Shown here one piece after another: positions 9,448 to 18,577 of a stretch of DNA of 64,000 nucleotides. Position 1 is the stretch's first letter. The number at the start of each line of letters is the position of its first letter. The notes under the pieces are model-generated. The model did not search any database, had not been told where the DNA came from, and saw only the letters and a list, made by a program, of their open reading frames with translations. A program made the translations under genes and the position numbers. Source of the DNA: Gammaproteobacteria bacterium (lineage in GTDB: Bacteria; Pseudomonadota; Gammaproteobacteria; JAIEPX01); the NCBI GenBank assembly GCA_019748175.1, contig JAIEPX010000002.1, positions 62,001 through 126,000 of the forward strand, in the 5' to 3' direction.

Positions 9448-10036
9448 TTTGCGAGGAAAAATTCTAAAAAAAAATCCACCTCAAATTTTAGTTGAAGTTA
9501 ATGGCATCGGTTATGAAATAGAAACGCCAATGTCAACATTTTATCATTTGCCCGCTGATGAAAAAGAAATTTTTCTTTATACTCATTTAGTAGTTCGTGA
9601 AGATGCTCATTTATTATTTGGTTTTTATCAAGAACGAGATCGAGTTTTATTTCGTCATTTAATTAAAGTGAGTGGAATCGGTCCTAAAGTGGCATTAGCT
9701 ATTTTATCCGGCATGGATTCAGATAGTTTCATGCGATCTATATTAGATAATGATACGGGAAGTTTGACACGAATACCGGGAGTAGGCAAAAAGACGGCCG
9801 AACGATTGGTCATCGAAATGCGTGATAAATTAGCCGCTTTTGGAGAAATAAACTTATCGACTGGAATTTTACTTAACAATGGAGAGCCTGCGGGTAGCGA
9901 AATCGCAGACGCTATCAGCGCTTTAGTCTCTTTGGGATACAAGCCTGAGCAAGCCAGGCGGGCAGTAACTAATGCACCCGCTGGTTGTGTATCGAGCGAA
10001 GCAATTATAAGATATGCCTTGAAAGCGATGGCCTAA
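9437..10036 (+). CDS. ruvA: Holliday junction branch migration protein RuvA
   Basis: 199 residues: N-terminal OB-fold ([10 protein letters not shown]), the helix-hairpin-helix pair in the middle ([15 protein letters not shown] and [16 protein letters not shown]), and the C-terminal RuvB-contacting helices ([18 protein letters not shown]). Overlaps ruvC by 11 bp and precedes ruvB. Confidence 0.96.
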   Translation: MIGSLRGKILKKNPPQILVEVNGIGYEIETPMSTFYHLPADEKEIFLYTHLVVREDAHLLFGFYQERDRVLFRHLIKVSGIGPKVALAILSGMDSDSFMRSILDNDTGSLTRIPGVGKKTAERLVIEMRDKLAAFGEINLSTGILLNNGEPAGSEIADAISALVSLGYKPEQARRAVTNAPAGCVSSEAIIRYALKAMA

Positions 10037-10055
10037 TATTCACTTGGGAATAACG

Positions 10056-11075
10056 ATGATAACAGAAGATAGGATAATAGACCCCACAACCAAAGGTGAT
10101 GATGAATCCTTTGACAGAGCCATTCGGCCTAAAACATTAACGGATTATATTGGTCAGCCTGCTGTGCGTGAGCAAATGGAAATCTTTATTAGTGCAGCAC
10201 GTGCACGAAACGAAGCCCTGGATCATGTTTTATTATTCGGGCCTCCAGGTTTAGGTAAAACAACATTAGCGAATATTATTGCGACAGAAATGGGCGTGAA
10301 TTTACGTCAAACATCAGGTCCTGTTATTGATAAGGCTGGTGATTTGGCCGCATTATTAACGAATTTAGAGCCTCATGACGTTCTTTTTATTGATGAAATA
10401 CATCGTTTAAGTCCCGCTATTGAGGAAGTATTGTATCCAGCAATGGAAGATTATCAGCTGGATATCATGATTGGTGAGGGGCCTTCTGCGCGATCCATCA
10501 AAGTGGACCTGCCTCCCTTTACTTTATTGGGGGCAACAACGCGCGCTGGTCTTCTTACTTCACCTTTGAGAGATCGTTTTGGGATTGTGCAACGGTTAGA
10601 ATTTTACAACGTTGATGATTTGACGAAAATTGTGACACGTTCTGCACGATTACTACGTGTAGCAATAGATCCTGCAGGTGCAGTCGAAATTGCACGCCGA
10701 GCACGAGGAACGCCTCGAATTGTGAATCGATTACTTCGTAGAGCACGTGATTTTGCTCAAATAAAAGGTAATGGTGAAATCAGTGAGGACATTGCGCATA
10801 AAGCATTAAATTTACTGGAAGTCGATGATCGTGGTTTTGATATGATGGATAGAAAATTATTGTTAGCTGTGATAGAGAAATTTCAAGGAGGTCCTGTTGG
10901 ATTAGATAGTTTGGCTGCAGCAATTGGAGAAGAACGAGGCACAATTGAAGATATTTTAGAGCCCTATTTAATACAGCAGGGTTTTTTACATCGAACATCA
11001 CGTGGGCGTGTGGCAACCCGTTTTGCTTATGAACATTTTGGAATGACTTATCTTCAAACAGAAGATATTTTGTAA
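10056..11075 (+). CDS. ruvB: Holliday junction branch migration helicase RuvB
   Basis: 339 residues. AAA+ motor that drives branch migration with RuvA. Walker A GPPGLGKT (62-69), Walker [11 protein letters not shown] (D113/E114), sensor [19 protein letters not shown], and the C-terminal winged helix ending in [16 protein letters not shown] at 10056 is chosen because GGGAA lies 5 bp upstream and the resulting N terminus MITEDRII matches the family; an in-frame TTG at 10044 is less likely. Confidence 0.96.
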   Translation: MITEDRIIDPTTKGDDESFDRAIRPKTLTDYIGQPAVREQMEIFISAARARNEALDHVLLFGPPGLGKTTLANIIATEMGVNLRQTSGPVIDKAGDLAALLTNLEPHDVLFIDEIHRLSPAIEEVLYPAMEDYQLDIMIGEGPSARSIKVDLPPFTLLGATTRAGLLTSPLRDRFGIVQRLEFYNVDDLTKIVTRSARLLRVAIDPAGAVEIARRARGTPRIVNRLLRRARDFAQIKGNGEISEDIAHKALNLLEVDDRGFDMMDRKLLLAVIEKFQGGPVGLDSLAAAIGEERGTIEDILEPYLIQQGFLHRTSRGRVATRFAYEHFGMTYLQTEDIL

Positions 11076-11098
11076 TTTTATCGACTAGGAGTTTTTTT

Positions 11099-11776
11099 AT
11101 GAGTGAAAATGCGAGTTTATTAACATTTATTTTTGACGCAGGTCCATTAGTAAAATTTGTGATGATGATATTAATTTTGGCATCGATAGTCTCATGGGCA
11201 TTTATCATTCAGCGTGCGTTTTTTTTCAGAGACACGCGTCGACAGTCACAACATTTTGAAGATCAGTTTTGGTCGGGTGGTGATTTAAATGAGTTATTTG
11301 AAAAACTAAAACGACATCCACAAGAATTATCAGGATTACAAGGATTGTTTTTTGCCGGTTTTGAAGCATTTTTACGTATCCGACAAAAAACTAATGTTTC
11401 TCCTCAGGCAATTATGGAGGGCGTGCAACGTGCCATGCGAATTGCAGATGCGCGTGAGCAAGATAAATTAGAGAAACATTTACCTTTTTTAGCGACAGTA
11501 GGATCTACAAGTCCTTATGTGGGATTATTTGGGACTGTCTGGGGAATTATGACTTCATTCCAAGCATTGGCTGGACAATCTCAGCAAGCCACTATTGCAA
11601 TGGTCGCTCCAGGAATTTCAGAAGCCTTGATTGCTACGGCAATGGGCTTATTTGCAGCTATTCCTGCAGTAATTGCGTATAATCGATTCAACAGTGATTT
11701 TGAGCGGATCAGTAATACTTATAATACTTTTCAGGAAGAATTTATTGCATTGCTGAGTCGACAAATTTCTCATTAA
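11099..11776 (+). CDS. tolQ: Tol-Pal system proton-channel subunit TolQ
   Basis: 225 residues with an ExbB/TolQ/MotA layout: one helix at about 13-35, a long cytoplasmic loop, and two helices in the second half containing VGSTSPYVGLFGTVWGIM and ALIATAMGLFAAIPAVIAYN. With TolR it turns proton motive force into TolA movement, needed for outer-membrane constriction in division. TAGGAG precedes the ATG. First gene of a contiguous tolQRAB-pal-cpoB run, 23 bp after ruvB. Confidence 0.95.
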   Translation: MSENASLLTFIFDAGPLVKFVMMILILASIVSWAFIIQRAFFFRDTRRQSQHFEDQFWSGGDLNELFEKLKRHPQELSGLQGLFFAGFEAFLRIRQKTNVSPQAIMEGVQRAMRIADAREQDKLEKHLPFLATVGSTSPYVGLFGTVWGIMTSFQALAGQSQQATIAMVAPGISEALIATAMGLFAAIPAVIAYNRFNSDFERISNTYNTFQEEFIALLSRQISH

Positions 11777-11810
11777 CCGGTATTTCGAATTTATTTTGTG
11801 AGGATGGAAA

Positions 11811-12239
11811 ATGCGTAAACGTCGTGGCCGAATGGCAGAAATTAATGTAGTTCCGTACATTGACGTTATGTTAGTGTTGCTCGTTATTTTTATGATAACC
11901 GCGCCACTGTTGAATCAAGGGGTGCAAGTTGAATTACCCAAGGCTGCATCGCAACCTTTAACGTCAGCTGAAAAAGAACCCTTAATCGTGAGTGTGAATT
12001 CACAAGGTCAATATTTTTTAAATATTTCAAGCGCCCCCAGTTCACCTATTACTGAAGATGATTTGATGCGAGATGTGGCTGCAGAATTAGCTAAGGCAAA
12101 GCAAGAAAATCGAGAACAACAAGTGTTTGTGAAAGGTGATCATCATGTTAATTATGGCAGTGTGGTGCATGCGATGGTCATTCTACAAAAAGCGGGTGCA
12201 CCTCGGGTTGGGTTGTTGACTCAGCCTAGTTTGGATTAA
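11811..12239 (+). CDS. tolR: Tol-Pal system protein TolR
   Basis: 142 residues: short cytoplasmic start, one helix carrying the essential proton-path Asp (INVVPYIDVMLVLLVIFMI), and a periplasmic ExbD-like domain. Partner of TolQ; GAGGATGG precedes the ATG. Confidence 0.95.
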   Translation: MRKRRGRMAEINVVPYIDVMLVLLVIFMITAPLLNQGVQVELPKAASQPLTSAEKEPLIVSVNSQGQYFLNISSAPSSPITEDDLMRDVAAELAKAKQENREQQVFVKGDHHVNYGSVVHAMVILQKAGAPRVGLLTQPSLD

Positions 12240-12253
12240 CCTGGATATTGCAT

Positions 12254-13390
12254 ATGGCGGATTCAAATCAACAATCGACATTACCTTGGCGTTATCTACT
12301 AACGTCTTTGGCGCTGCACATCTTGTTGTTTTTGGGGTTAATTGTTACTTTGCCTAGCTCGCAGGTTCAGTTGGCCCAGTCTTCAGTCAAAATAGTTCAA
12401 GCTGTTGCAATAGATGAAAGAACGCTTCCTACGCAAATTAATCAGATTCCTGAGTCTCCTGGCGCTGAAACCGAGCCTGTACAGACTAAGCCGACTGAAG
12501 AAGTCGCTGTTAATCAAGTTGAACCTGCGCCTGTCCCTGTGCAAGAAAATATCGAAAAAGATAGAATTAAAGAACAGAAAGTAAAAGAGCAGCAAAAAGA
12601 GTTGGAGAAAATTCGTGCTGAAGCAGACAAGGAAAGAGTAGAAAAAAAACAGCAGGAAGCAGAAAAGCTTCATCAGGAAAAATTATTAGCTGATGCAGAA
12701 AAGAAACATGAAGAAGATTTAAAAGCAATAGCTGAAAAACAACAGCTTGAAAAAGCACTTGCTGAAACTGAAAAAAAACACCAAGAAGAGCTTCGTGTTG
12801 AAGAAGAAAAGCAACAGGCAAAGCAATTAAAAATGGCAGAAGCAAAAAAGAAAAAAGAACTCGCTAAATTAGCCAAGCAACGTGAAACTGAAATGGCTAA
12901 AGCTTTAGATGAACAACTCAAAAAAGAACAGCAACAGCTTCAGGCACAATCGCAAGACAAAAAAGCGTTGGAGAAAAAACGAGCTTTAGCGAAATTGGCC
13001 AAAGAGAAACAGCTAGCGATGGCAAAAGCATTAAATGATCAATTACAAGACGAGCAACAGCAATTGGCTAATGATGAAAACACGCGCGCGATGCAGGGCG
13101 AATTAGATAAATATAAAGCTGCGATTCTAAGTTCAATTGGTCATCATTGGCTTGTGCCACCCGGTAGCAATAAAGAAGCGTCTTGTCAGTTGCTCATTCA
13201 TTTGGCGCCGGGTGGCGTAGTTTTAGATGTGACCACAGTAAAATCCAGTGGCGATGAAGCGTTAGATCATTCAGCGCAAACAGCTGTTATGAAAGCTTCT
13301 CCTTTGCCGGTTCCTAGTGAGCCAACAAAATTTAATCATTTCCGGGAATTGCGATTGACAGTAAGACCCGAGCAAGTCACAGTAAGGTAG
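12254..13390 (+). CDS. tolA: Tol-Pal system protein TolA
   Basis: 378 residues: one membrane anchor at about 14-35, a Pro/Glu stretch, a long Lys/Glu/Gln/Ala-rich helical region (about 95-280) that spans the periplasm, and the C-terminal TolA III domain (KAAILSSIGHHWLVPPGS, then VVLDVTTVKSSGDEALDHSA). Connects TolQR to TolB and Pal. ATG at 12254 is favoured over an in-frame TTG two codons earlier. The repetitive middle creates long shadow frames on the opposite strand. Confidence 0.93.
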   Translation: MADSNQQSTLPWRYLLTSLALHILLFLGLIVTLPSSQVQLAQSSVKIVQAVAIDERTLPTQINQIPESPGAETEPVQTKPTEEVAVNQVEPAPVPVQENIEKDRIKEQKVKEQQKELEKIRAEADKERVEKKQQEAEKLHQEKLLADAEKKHEEDLKAIAEKQQLEKALAETEKKHQEELRVEEEKQQAKQLKMAEAKKKKELAKLAKQRETEMAKALDEQLKKEQQQLQAQSQDKKALEKKRALAKLAKEKQLAMAKALNDQLQDEQQQLANDENTRAMQGELDKYKAAILSSIGHHWLVPPGSNKEASCQLLIHLAPGGVVLDVTTVKSSGDEALDHSAQTAVMKASPLPVPSEPTKFNHFRELRLTVRPEQVTVR

Positions 13391-13432
13391 GGCCTTTATC
13401 CCATGCCCCCTGCAACAAGAGAGGAAAAGCCA

Positions 13433-14722
13433 ATGAAAAAATTGATTATGATTGCTAGTGTTGCGACGACGATATTTGCAACGCTTTCATCGTTTGGAGC
13501 CCTAGATTTAGAATTGACTCAAGGCTTCGATGGCGCCATTCCGATTGCTATCGTTCCTTTTGCGGGTGATTCCAATGATGAAAATGCCCTATCTAATGTG
13601 ATTATTTCTGATTTGTCGTATTGTGGTCGTTTTAGAGTCATGCAAAAAGATAAAATGACACAATTACCTCATGCAGTTGAGTCAGTGAATAAATCGTCAT
13701 GGCAGCAATTAGGAATGGATAATATTGTTGTTGGTAAAGTCGAACGAAATGGAAATAAAATTCATGTGGTTTATCAACTGATCGATATCTATGGTAAAGA
13801 AGGTGTGTTGCTTGATCGCACTTTTGCTGCGGAAGAAAAAAATCAACGTTCGCTAGCACATCATATTAGTGATCAAATCTACGAACAATTAATTGGAAAA
13901 AAAGGAGTTTTCTCTACACACATCGCGTACGTCCTAATTCAAGACGACGGAGGCTCACTCAAACGTTATAATCTCGTTGTAGCGGATGCTGATGGATATA
14001 ATCCTCAAAAACTTTTAGTTTCGAAAGAACCTATCATGTCGCCTCGATGGTCTTCGGATGGCAAACAAATTGCGTATGTTTCATTTGAAGGACAAAAAGC
14101 CTCAATTTATGTTCAAAATGTGACTACAGGTGCGCGTCATATTGTTGCAGCATTTCCTGGGATTAATGGTGCACCTGCTTGGTCTCCGGATAATTCAAAA
14201 TTAGCGATGGTTCTTTCAAAAAGCGGAGTCCCTAAAATTTATGTGATGAATTTAGCGACTAATCAGCTGACTCAAGTGACTGATGGATTTTCGATTGATA
14301 CAGAGCCACGGTGGTCACCTGATGGAAAATCACTCATTTTTACCTCTAATCGTAGTGGTAGCGGACCTCAAATTTATCAAGTGAGCGCATTGGGCGGTGC
14401 CATTAAGCGTTTAACATTTAATGGAAACTACAATGCGAGCGGTAATTTTACACCGGATGGAAAATCCATTGTCTTATTGCATCAAGAAGATGGCGTGTTC
14501 TCAATTGGACGAATTGATTTAGCGAATAATCATTTTGAAAGGCTGACGGATACGACGCGAGATCAATCACCTAGTGTTGCGCCCAACGGTGATATGTTGC
14601 TTTACGCAACTCGACATAATGGACGGCAGGTCTTGGGAATGGTTTCTATTGATGGTAGAATACAATTACGCTTACCAGCACAAGAAGGTGATGTGCGAGA
14701 GCCAGCGTGGTCAACCCTATAG
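13433..14722 (+). CDS. tolB: Tol-Pal periplasmic beta-propeller TolB
   Basis: 429 residues: signal peptide (MKKLIMIASVATTIFATLSS), N-terminal TolA-contacting domain, then a six-bladed propeller with repeated PRWSPDGK-type motifs (residues about 200-420). ATG at 13433 is supported by GAGGA at 13421-13425 and by the signal peptide; the frame is open 10 codons further upstream, but that start would bury the signal. Confidence 0.95.
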   Translation: MKKLIMIASVATTIFATLSSFGALDLELTQGFDGAIPIAIVPFAGDSNDENALSNVIISDLSYCGRFRVMQKDKMTQLPHAVESVNKSSWQQLGMDNIVVGKVERNGNKIHVVYQLIDIYGKEGVLLDRTFAAEEKNQRSLAHHISDQIYEQLIGKKGVFSTHIAYVLIQDDGGSLKRYNLVVADADGYNPQKLLVSKEPIMSPRWSSDGKQIAYVSFEGQKASIYVQNVTTGARHIVAAFPGINGAPAWSPDNSKLAMVLSKSGVPKIYVMNLATNQLTQVTDGFSIDTEPRWSPDGKSLIFTSNRSGSGPQIYQVSALGGAIKRLTFNGNYNASGNFTPDGKSIVLLHQEDGVFSIGRIDLANNHFERLTDTTRDQSPSVAPNGDMLLYATRHNGRQVLGMVSIDGRIQLRLPAQEGDVREPAWSTL

Positions 14723-14767
14723 ACGGGGAAACGTTGGGCAATGTTAATTTAATTTAAGGAGAACGTT

Positions 14768-15334
14768 ATGAGAAAAGGTCATTGGCTAGTTATTGGGATG
14801 GTGGCAGGTGCATTGGTGTTAAGTGCCTGTTCAACCACTAAGAAAAAGGGCCCTGGTGTAGACGATCAAGTGTTTAGTCAAGAAGAAGGGCGTACAGGTC
14901 GTATGGCAGGTGATACCAGCATCGAAATTGGCAGTCCTGAATGGCTGAAATTACGCAAACAGGCTGAAAGAAATAAGTGCGAAATGATTGCCGCAGTCGG
15001 TGGTGTTCAGCAACATATCTTCTTTGAATTCGATAAAAGTGATGTGCCCGATGAATCGCTGGAAGGCATTCATGCTCAGTCACAATATTTACTCTCGCAT
15101 GCTGGTACAAAAGTACGGGTCGAAGGTAATGCCGATGATCGCGGAAGCCGAGAATATAATGTGGCTCTAGGTATGCGTCGTGCCAATACGGTTGTCGCTA
15201 TATTAAAAGAAGATGGTGTACCTGCTCGTCAAATTGAAGCGTTAAGTTATGGCGCTGAAAAACCAATGACTAAGGGTGATGAAGAATCATCATATCGATG
15301 CAACCGACGTGTTGATATCGTATTTTTAAAGTAG
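14768..15334 (+). CDS. pal: Peptidoglycan-associated lipoprotein Pal
   Basis: 188 residues: lipoprotein signal ending LVLSAC (lipidated Cys21), then an OmpA-like peptidoglycan-binding domain with FEFDKSDV, VEGNADDRGSREYN and the closing NRRVDIVF. Anchors the outer membrane to the wall and is released by TolB/TolA. AAGGAGAA precedes the start. Confidence 0.96.
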   Translation: MRKGHWLVIGMVAGALVLSACSTTKKKGPGVDDQVFSQEEGRTGRMAGDTSIEIGSPEWLKLRKQAERNKCEMIAAVGGVQQHIFFEFDKSDVPDESLEGIHAQSQYLLSHAGTKVRVEGNADDRGSREYNVALGMRRANTVVAILKEDGVPARQIEALSYGAEKPMTKGDEESSYRCNRRVDIVFLK

Positions 15335-15343
15335 GATGAGATG

Positions 15344-16354
15344 ATGAAAAAATGTTTGATTTCTGTTGGATTGGCTTTAGTATTGAATCCATTGGTATCA
15401 TTAGCTGTTGCGCAGGTCGAAGATTACAGTGAATCCGCGACTGATACACAAGAAGAGGGCATTTCTTTTTCAAGACCCTCATCTGTGAGCGCTTCTAGAT
15501 CTTTGCCGGATCGATTGCGAGTTTTAGAATCGAAGGTGGATAATTTATCTCAAGCCAATCTCACTGCGCGCATTGAAGAATTGCAACAAACAATTGCAGA
15601 GCTTCGCGGGCAGTTGGAAAAGCAATCACATGAATTGGAGCAATTAACGACCAATCAGAAATCATTCTATCAAGATATCAATAGTCGTCTTGGACAATCT
15701 TCTACAGCACCAGCAGCTTCTGCCTCAACAGCGGATGCTGCTGCGCCTGTTGCAGCAGATGTGCCACCAGCAAAACCGGCTATTGAAAATACTTCAATAT
15801 CTGCACGTATAAAAGCCAGCTCTTTAGGAAATGTTAAAACGACTTCTTCAGCAAATCCTGAAGTGGCTGATGCCAGTGATCGACCTTCTGTTGCAAAGTC
15901 TTCTATAACAGATGTTCCTGTTGCAAAAGCGTCGGCTACTATTTCCAAAGCGAGTGATACTCCTGTCACAGGAGAGCAAGGGCTTTATCAGCAAGCGTTT
16001 GGTTTGTTGAAAAGCAAACAATACGATCGTGCATTAACACAATTTAAAGAGTATGTGACTAAATATCCTAAAGGAAATTACGCAGTTAATGCGCATTTCT
16101 GGATGGGTGAAATTAGTTATTTGCAAGGTAAGCATTCTGCAGCAAAAAAATCTTTTGAAACAGTGGTGAAAAATTATCCCAAAGATAAAAAAATTCCTGA
16201 TGCGATGTTGAAATTAGCAGTTATTGCAACGGATACAGGGCATAAATCGCAAGCAGAAGAAATGTTAGCTCAAATTCAAAAACAATACCCTGGCACTACA
16301 GCGGCTCGTTTAGCAATGATTCGTGCTCAGGAGTTGCGTCTCTCTACACATTAG
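15344..16354 (+). CDS. cpoB: Tol-Pal accessory protein CpoB (YbgF)
   Basis: 336 residues: signal peptide ending in SLAVA, a coiled-coil trimerisation segment (DRLRVLESKVDNLSQANL to about residue 110), a long Ala/Ser-rich linker, and three C-terminal TPR repeats (YQQAFGLLKSKQYDRALTQF, then WMGEISYLQGKHSAAKKSF). Coordinates Tol with PBP1B in peptidoglycan synthesis. The linker is much longer than in E. coli. ATG at 15344 gives better spacing to AGGA than the ATG one codon earlier. Confidence 0.93.
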   Translation: MKKCLISVGLALVLNPLVSLAVAQVEDYSESATDTQEEGISFSRPSSVSASRSLPDRLRVLESKVDNLSQANLTARIEELQQTIAELRGQLEKQSHELEQLTTNQKSFYQDINSRLGQSSTAPAASASTADAAAPVAADVPPAKPAIENTSISARIKASSLGNVKTTSSANPEVADASDRPSVAKSSITDVPVAKASATISKASDTPVTGEQGLYQQAFGLLKSKQYDRALTQFKEYVTKYPKGNYAVNAHFWMGEISYLQGKHSAAKKSFETVVKNYPKDKKIPDAMLKLAVIATDTGHKSQAEEMLAQIQKQYPGTTAARLAMIRAQELRLSTH

Positions 16355-16367
16355 ATCATTGATAATT

Positions 16368-17009
16368 ATGCCTCGGTTACGAATTACAGAAATATTTTAT
16401 TCCTTACAAGGTGAAACAAAAACCGTTGGGTTGCCAACGGTTTTTGTGCGTTTAACAGGTTGTCCTTTACGTTGCCAATATTGTGATTCAGCGTATGCAT
16501 TTACCGGCGGAACTTATTTCACTGTGCCTGAAATTTTGGATCAAGTTGCTCAGTATCAAGCTCAATATGTCACAGTAACTGGCGGCGAACCGCTGGCACA
16601 AAAAGAGTGTCATGACCTACTGACGGCATTATGTAATGAAGGTTATGAAGTGTCTTTGGAAACCAGTGGTCATATACCTTTAGATGGTGTGGACCATCGT
16701 GTTGTCAAAGTGATGGATATCAAAACGCCTGGATCAAATGAGTGTGATAGAAATCATTGGATGAATTTAAATTATTTGCAATCACACGATCAAATTAAAT
16801 TTGTGATTTGTCATCGTGAAGATTATGAGTGGGCAAAACAGATTTTGTCACAGCATCAATTAAACGACACCTGCGAAGTTTTATTTTCGCCTAGTTATGG
16901 TCAGCAAGATCAGCAAGTGCTCGCTAATTGGATTTTAGAAGATCGATTGCCGGTGCGATTTCAAATTCAGTTGCATAAAACATTGTGGGGCGATGTGCCT
17001 GGGAAGTAG
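16368..17009 (+). CDS. queE: 7-carboxy-7-deazaguanine synthase (radical SAM)
   Basis: 213 residues. Makes 7-carboxy-7-deazaguanine in queuosine synthesis. Radical-SAM cysteines in TGCPLRCQYCDSAYAF (CX3CX2C), substrate region FYSLQGE and the SAM motif TVTGGEPL are visible. MPRLRITEIF is taken as the N terminus; an upstream in-frame start would lie inside cpoB. The tol-pal-queE order is common in gammaproteobacteria. Confidence 0.94.
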   Translation: MPRLRITEIFYSLQGETKTVGLPTVFVRLTGCPLRCQYCDSAYAFTGGTYFTVPEILDQVAQYQAQYVTVTGGEPLAQKECHDLLTALCNEGYEVSLETSGHIPLDGVDHRVVKVMDIKTPGSNECDRNHWMNLNYLQSHDQIKFVICHREDYEWAKQILSQHQLNDTCEVLFSPSYGQQDQQVLANWILEDRLPVRFQIQLHKTLWGDVPGK

Positions 17010-17020
17010 ATGAGGGAGCA

Positions 17021-18478
17021 ATGAAATCAAATTGGACAATAAAAAATCATGTGGCACTTCTCGGTGTATTGATTTTTTGTTTGCTGAATTCATCTATTTA
17101 CGCAAGTTCTCAAGAATCGCTTCATAGACAACTTTTACCCGTAATAGAACATGTGATGCCTAGAGCAGCGATAGGTATTACTGTGGCTGATGCCACCACA
17201 GGCCACATCCTCTATGAATATAATGGTTTTCAAGCTTTTAATCCCGCCAGTTGTGCGAAATTATTTTCGACATCGGCTGCATTATATGGTTTAGGGCCGG
17301 ATTTTCGATTTAAGACCCAAACTTTGTACGACAAATTTCAATTAGAAAATGGCACATTGAAAGGAAATTTATGGTTGCATTTTTCAGGTGATCCTTCGCT
17401 CAGTCTGGATAAACTGAAAAAGTTAGTGAGTGGAATTCGGGCTGCGGGTGTAAATCACATTTCAGGTAATTTAGTGCTCGATAATACGGCATTTGAATCA
17501 CCCTGGTATGGTCCCGGTTGGGGGCAAGATGATTTAAATTGGTATTTTGCTGCGCCCATTACCAGTATTGTTTTGCATGATAATGCGGTTGGTGTGAATA
17601 TCATATCTAATACTTCTTTAAATAAACCTGCTTCATTAAGCCTGGAAGAAGGGCCGTTAAAACCTTATTTTCAGCTAAATCATCAGGTGAATACAGTTAC
17701 CTACGAAGAGTCAATGAAAGCCTGTGAAATAGTTTTGGATGTGGACTCAGATAATCATATTTCTTTTAAGGGTTGTTGGCCTTTTTCGTCTAATTCTGAG
17801 CGGCTCAATGTAGCGATTAAAAATCCCGAATTACTTGCCAAAACTGTGTTAGCGCAGTATTTAATAGAACAAAATATACAGTTAGACGGAAATATTGTGA
17901 TAGGGAAAGCTCCCGAAAAACTTTCTGCGTTAACATCTATAGAATCTTCTCCGCTTAAATCATTAATTACTGTCGTATTGAAAGATTCTAATAATGTTTA
18001 TGCTGAATGTATTACTAAAGCACTCGGTCGTCAGCTTTATCATCAAGGAACATTTTTAGCGGGCAGTCGAGCCATCAAGACTATTCTGAAAAAACAAGCC
18101 GATATTAATTTTGATCAAGCTGTGTTGGTGGATGGTTCAGGGCAATCACGTTATGATTTAATTACACCCCGACAATTCGTACGATTACTGTATGTTATGA
18201 GAAATGATAAAGTCTTATCTGATATTTTTATCAACGCACTGCCAGAGTCGGGCACCGATGGCACCTTGAAAAATCGATTTCAATCTTCTGATCTTGTTCA
18301 TCATATTCACGCCAAAACAGGAACACTTCAAGGTGTATCAACATTATCCGGTTATATGACAACCAAAAGTGGAAAACCTTTGATTTTTTCTATTCTGCTA
18401 AATCATGTCGTCGGTGATACAAAGCAATCACATGATTTACAATCTCAAATTACACAAATACTCTATAGCTCATTATAA
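17021..18478 (+). CDS. dacB: D-alanyl-D-alanine carboxypeptidase/endopeptidase (PBP4, DacB type)
   Basis: 485 residues with a signal peptide (to about residue 29), so periplasmic. Peptidase S13 motifs: SxxK as S77-C-A-K80 in FNPASCAKLFST, SxN in KDSNNVYAE, and KTG in HAKTGTLQGVSTLSGY. Trims and cleaves peptidoglycan cross-links. The SCAK variant keeps the catalytic Ser and Lys. GAGGGAG precedes the ATG, 11 bp after queE. Confidence 0.92.
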   Translation: MKSNWTIKNHVALLGVLIFCLLNSSIYASSQESLHRQLLPVIEHVMPRAAIGITVADATTGHILYEYNGFQAFNPASCAKLFSTSAALYGLGPDFRFKTQTLYDKFQLENGTLKGNLWLHFSGDPSLSLDKLKKLVSGIRAAGVNHISGNLVLDNTAFESPWYGPGWGQDDLNWYFAAPITSIVLHDNAVGVNIISNTSLNKPASLSLEEGPLKPYFQLNHQVNTVTYEESMKACEIVLDVDSDNHISFKGCWPFSSNSERLNVAIKNPELLAKTVLAQYLIEQNIQLDGNIVIGKAPEKLSALTSIESSPLKSLITVVLKDSNNVYAECITKALGRQLYHQGTFLAGSRAIKTILKKQADINFDQAVLVDGSGQSRYDLITPRQFVRLLYVMRNDKVLSDIFINALPESGTDGTLKNRFQSSDLVHHIHAKTGTLQGVSTLSGYMTTKSGKPLIFSILLNHVVGDTKQSHDLQSQITQILYSSL

Positions 18479-18537
18479 TTTTCGAATAGGCTGTAACCCT
18501 TTCCCTTATTGGCTTTCAGGCCATATTGGGCTAGATA

Positions 18538-18546
18538 TGCTATAAT
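18538..18546 (+). promoter_or_regulatory. Extended -10 promoter element (TGCTATAAT)
   Basis: TGC plus TATAAT, about 31 bp before the start of the coiled-coil protein gene, with no good -35. The same nonamer recurs in front of other accessory genes of the window. Confidence 0.6.
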
Positions 18547-18577
18547 TAAAAAGACTAATAGATGAGAAGGAGGGAGT

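Noticed and set aside
12383..12921. Several minus-strand frames rich in Leu, Phe and Ser
   Set aside because: Shadows of the TolA Lys/Glu/Gln coiled coil.
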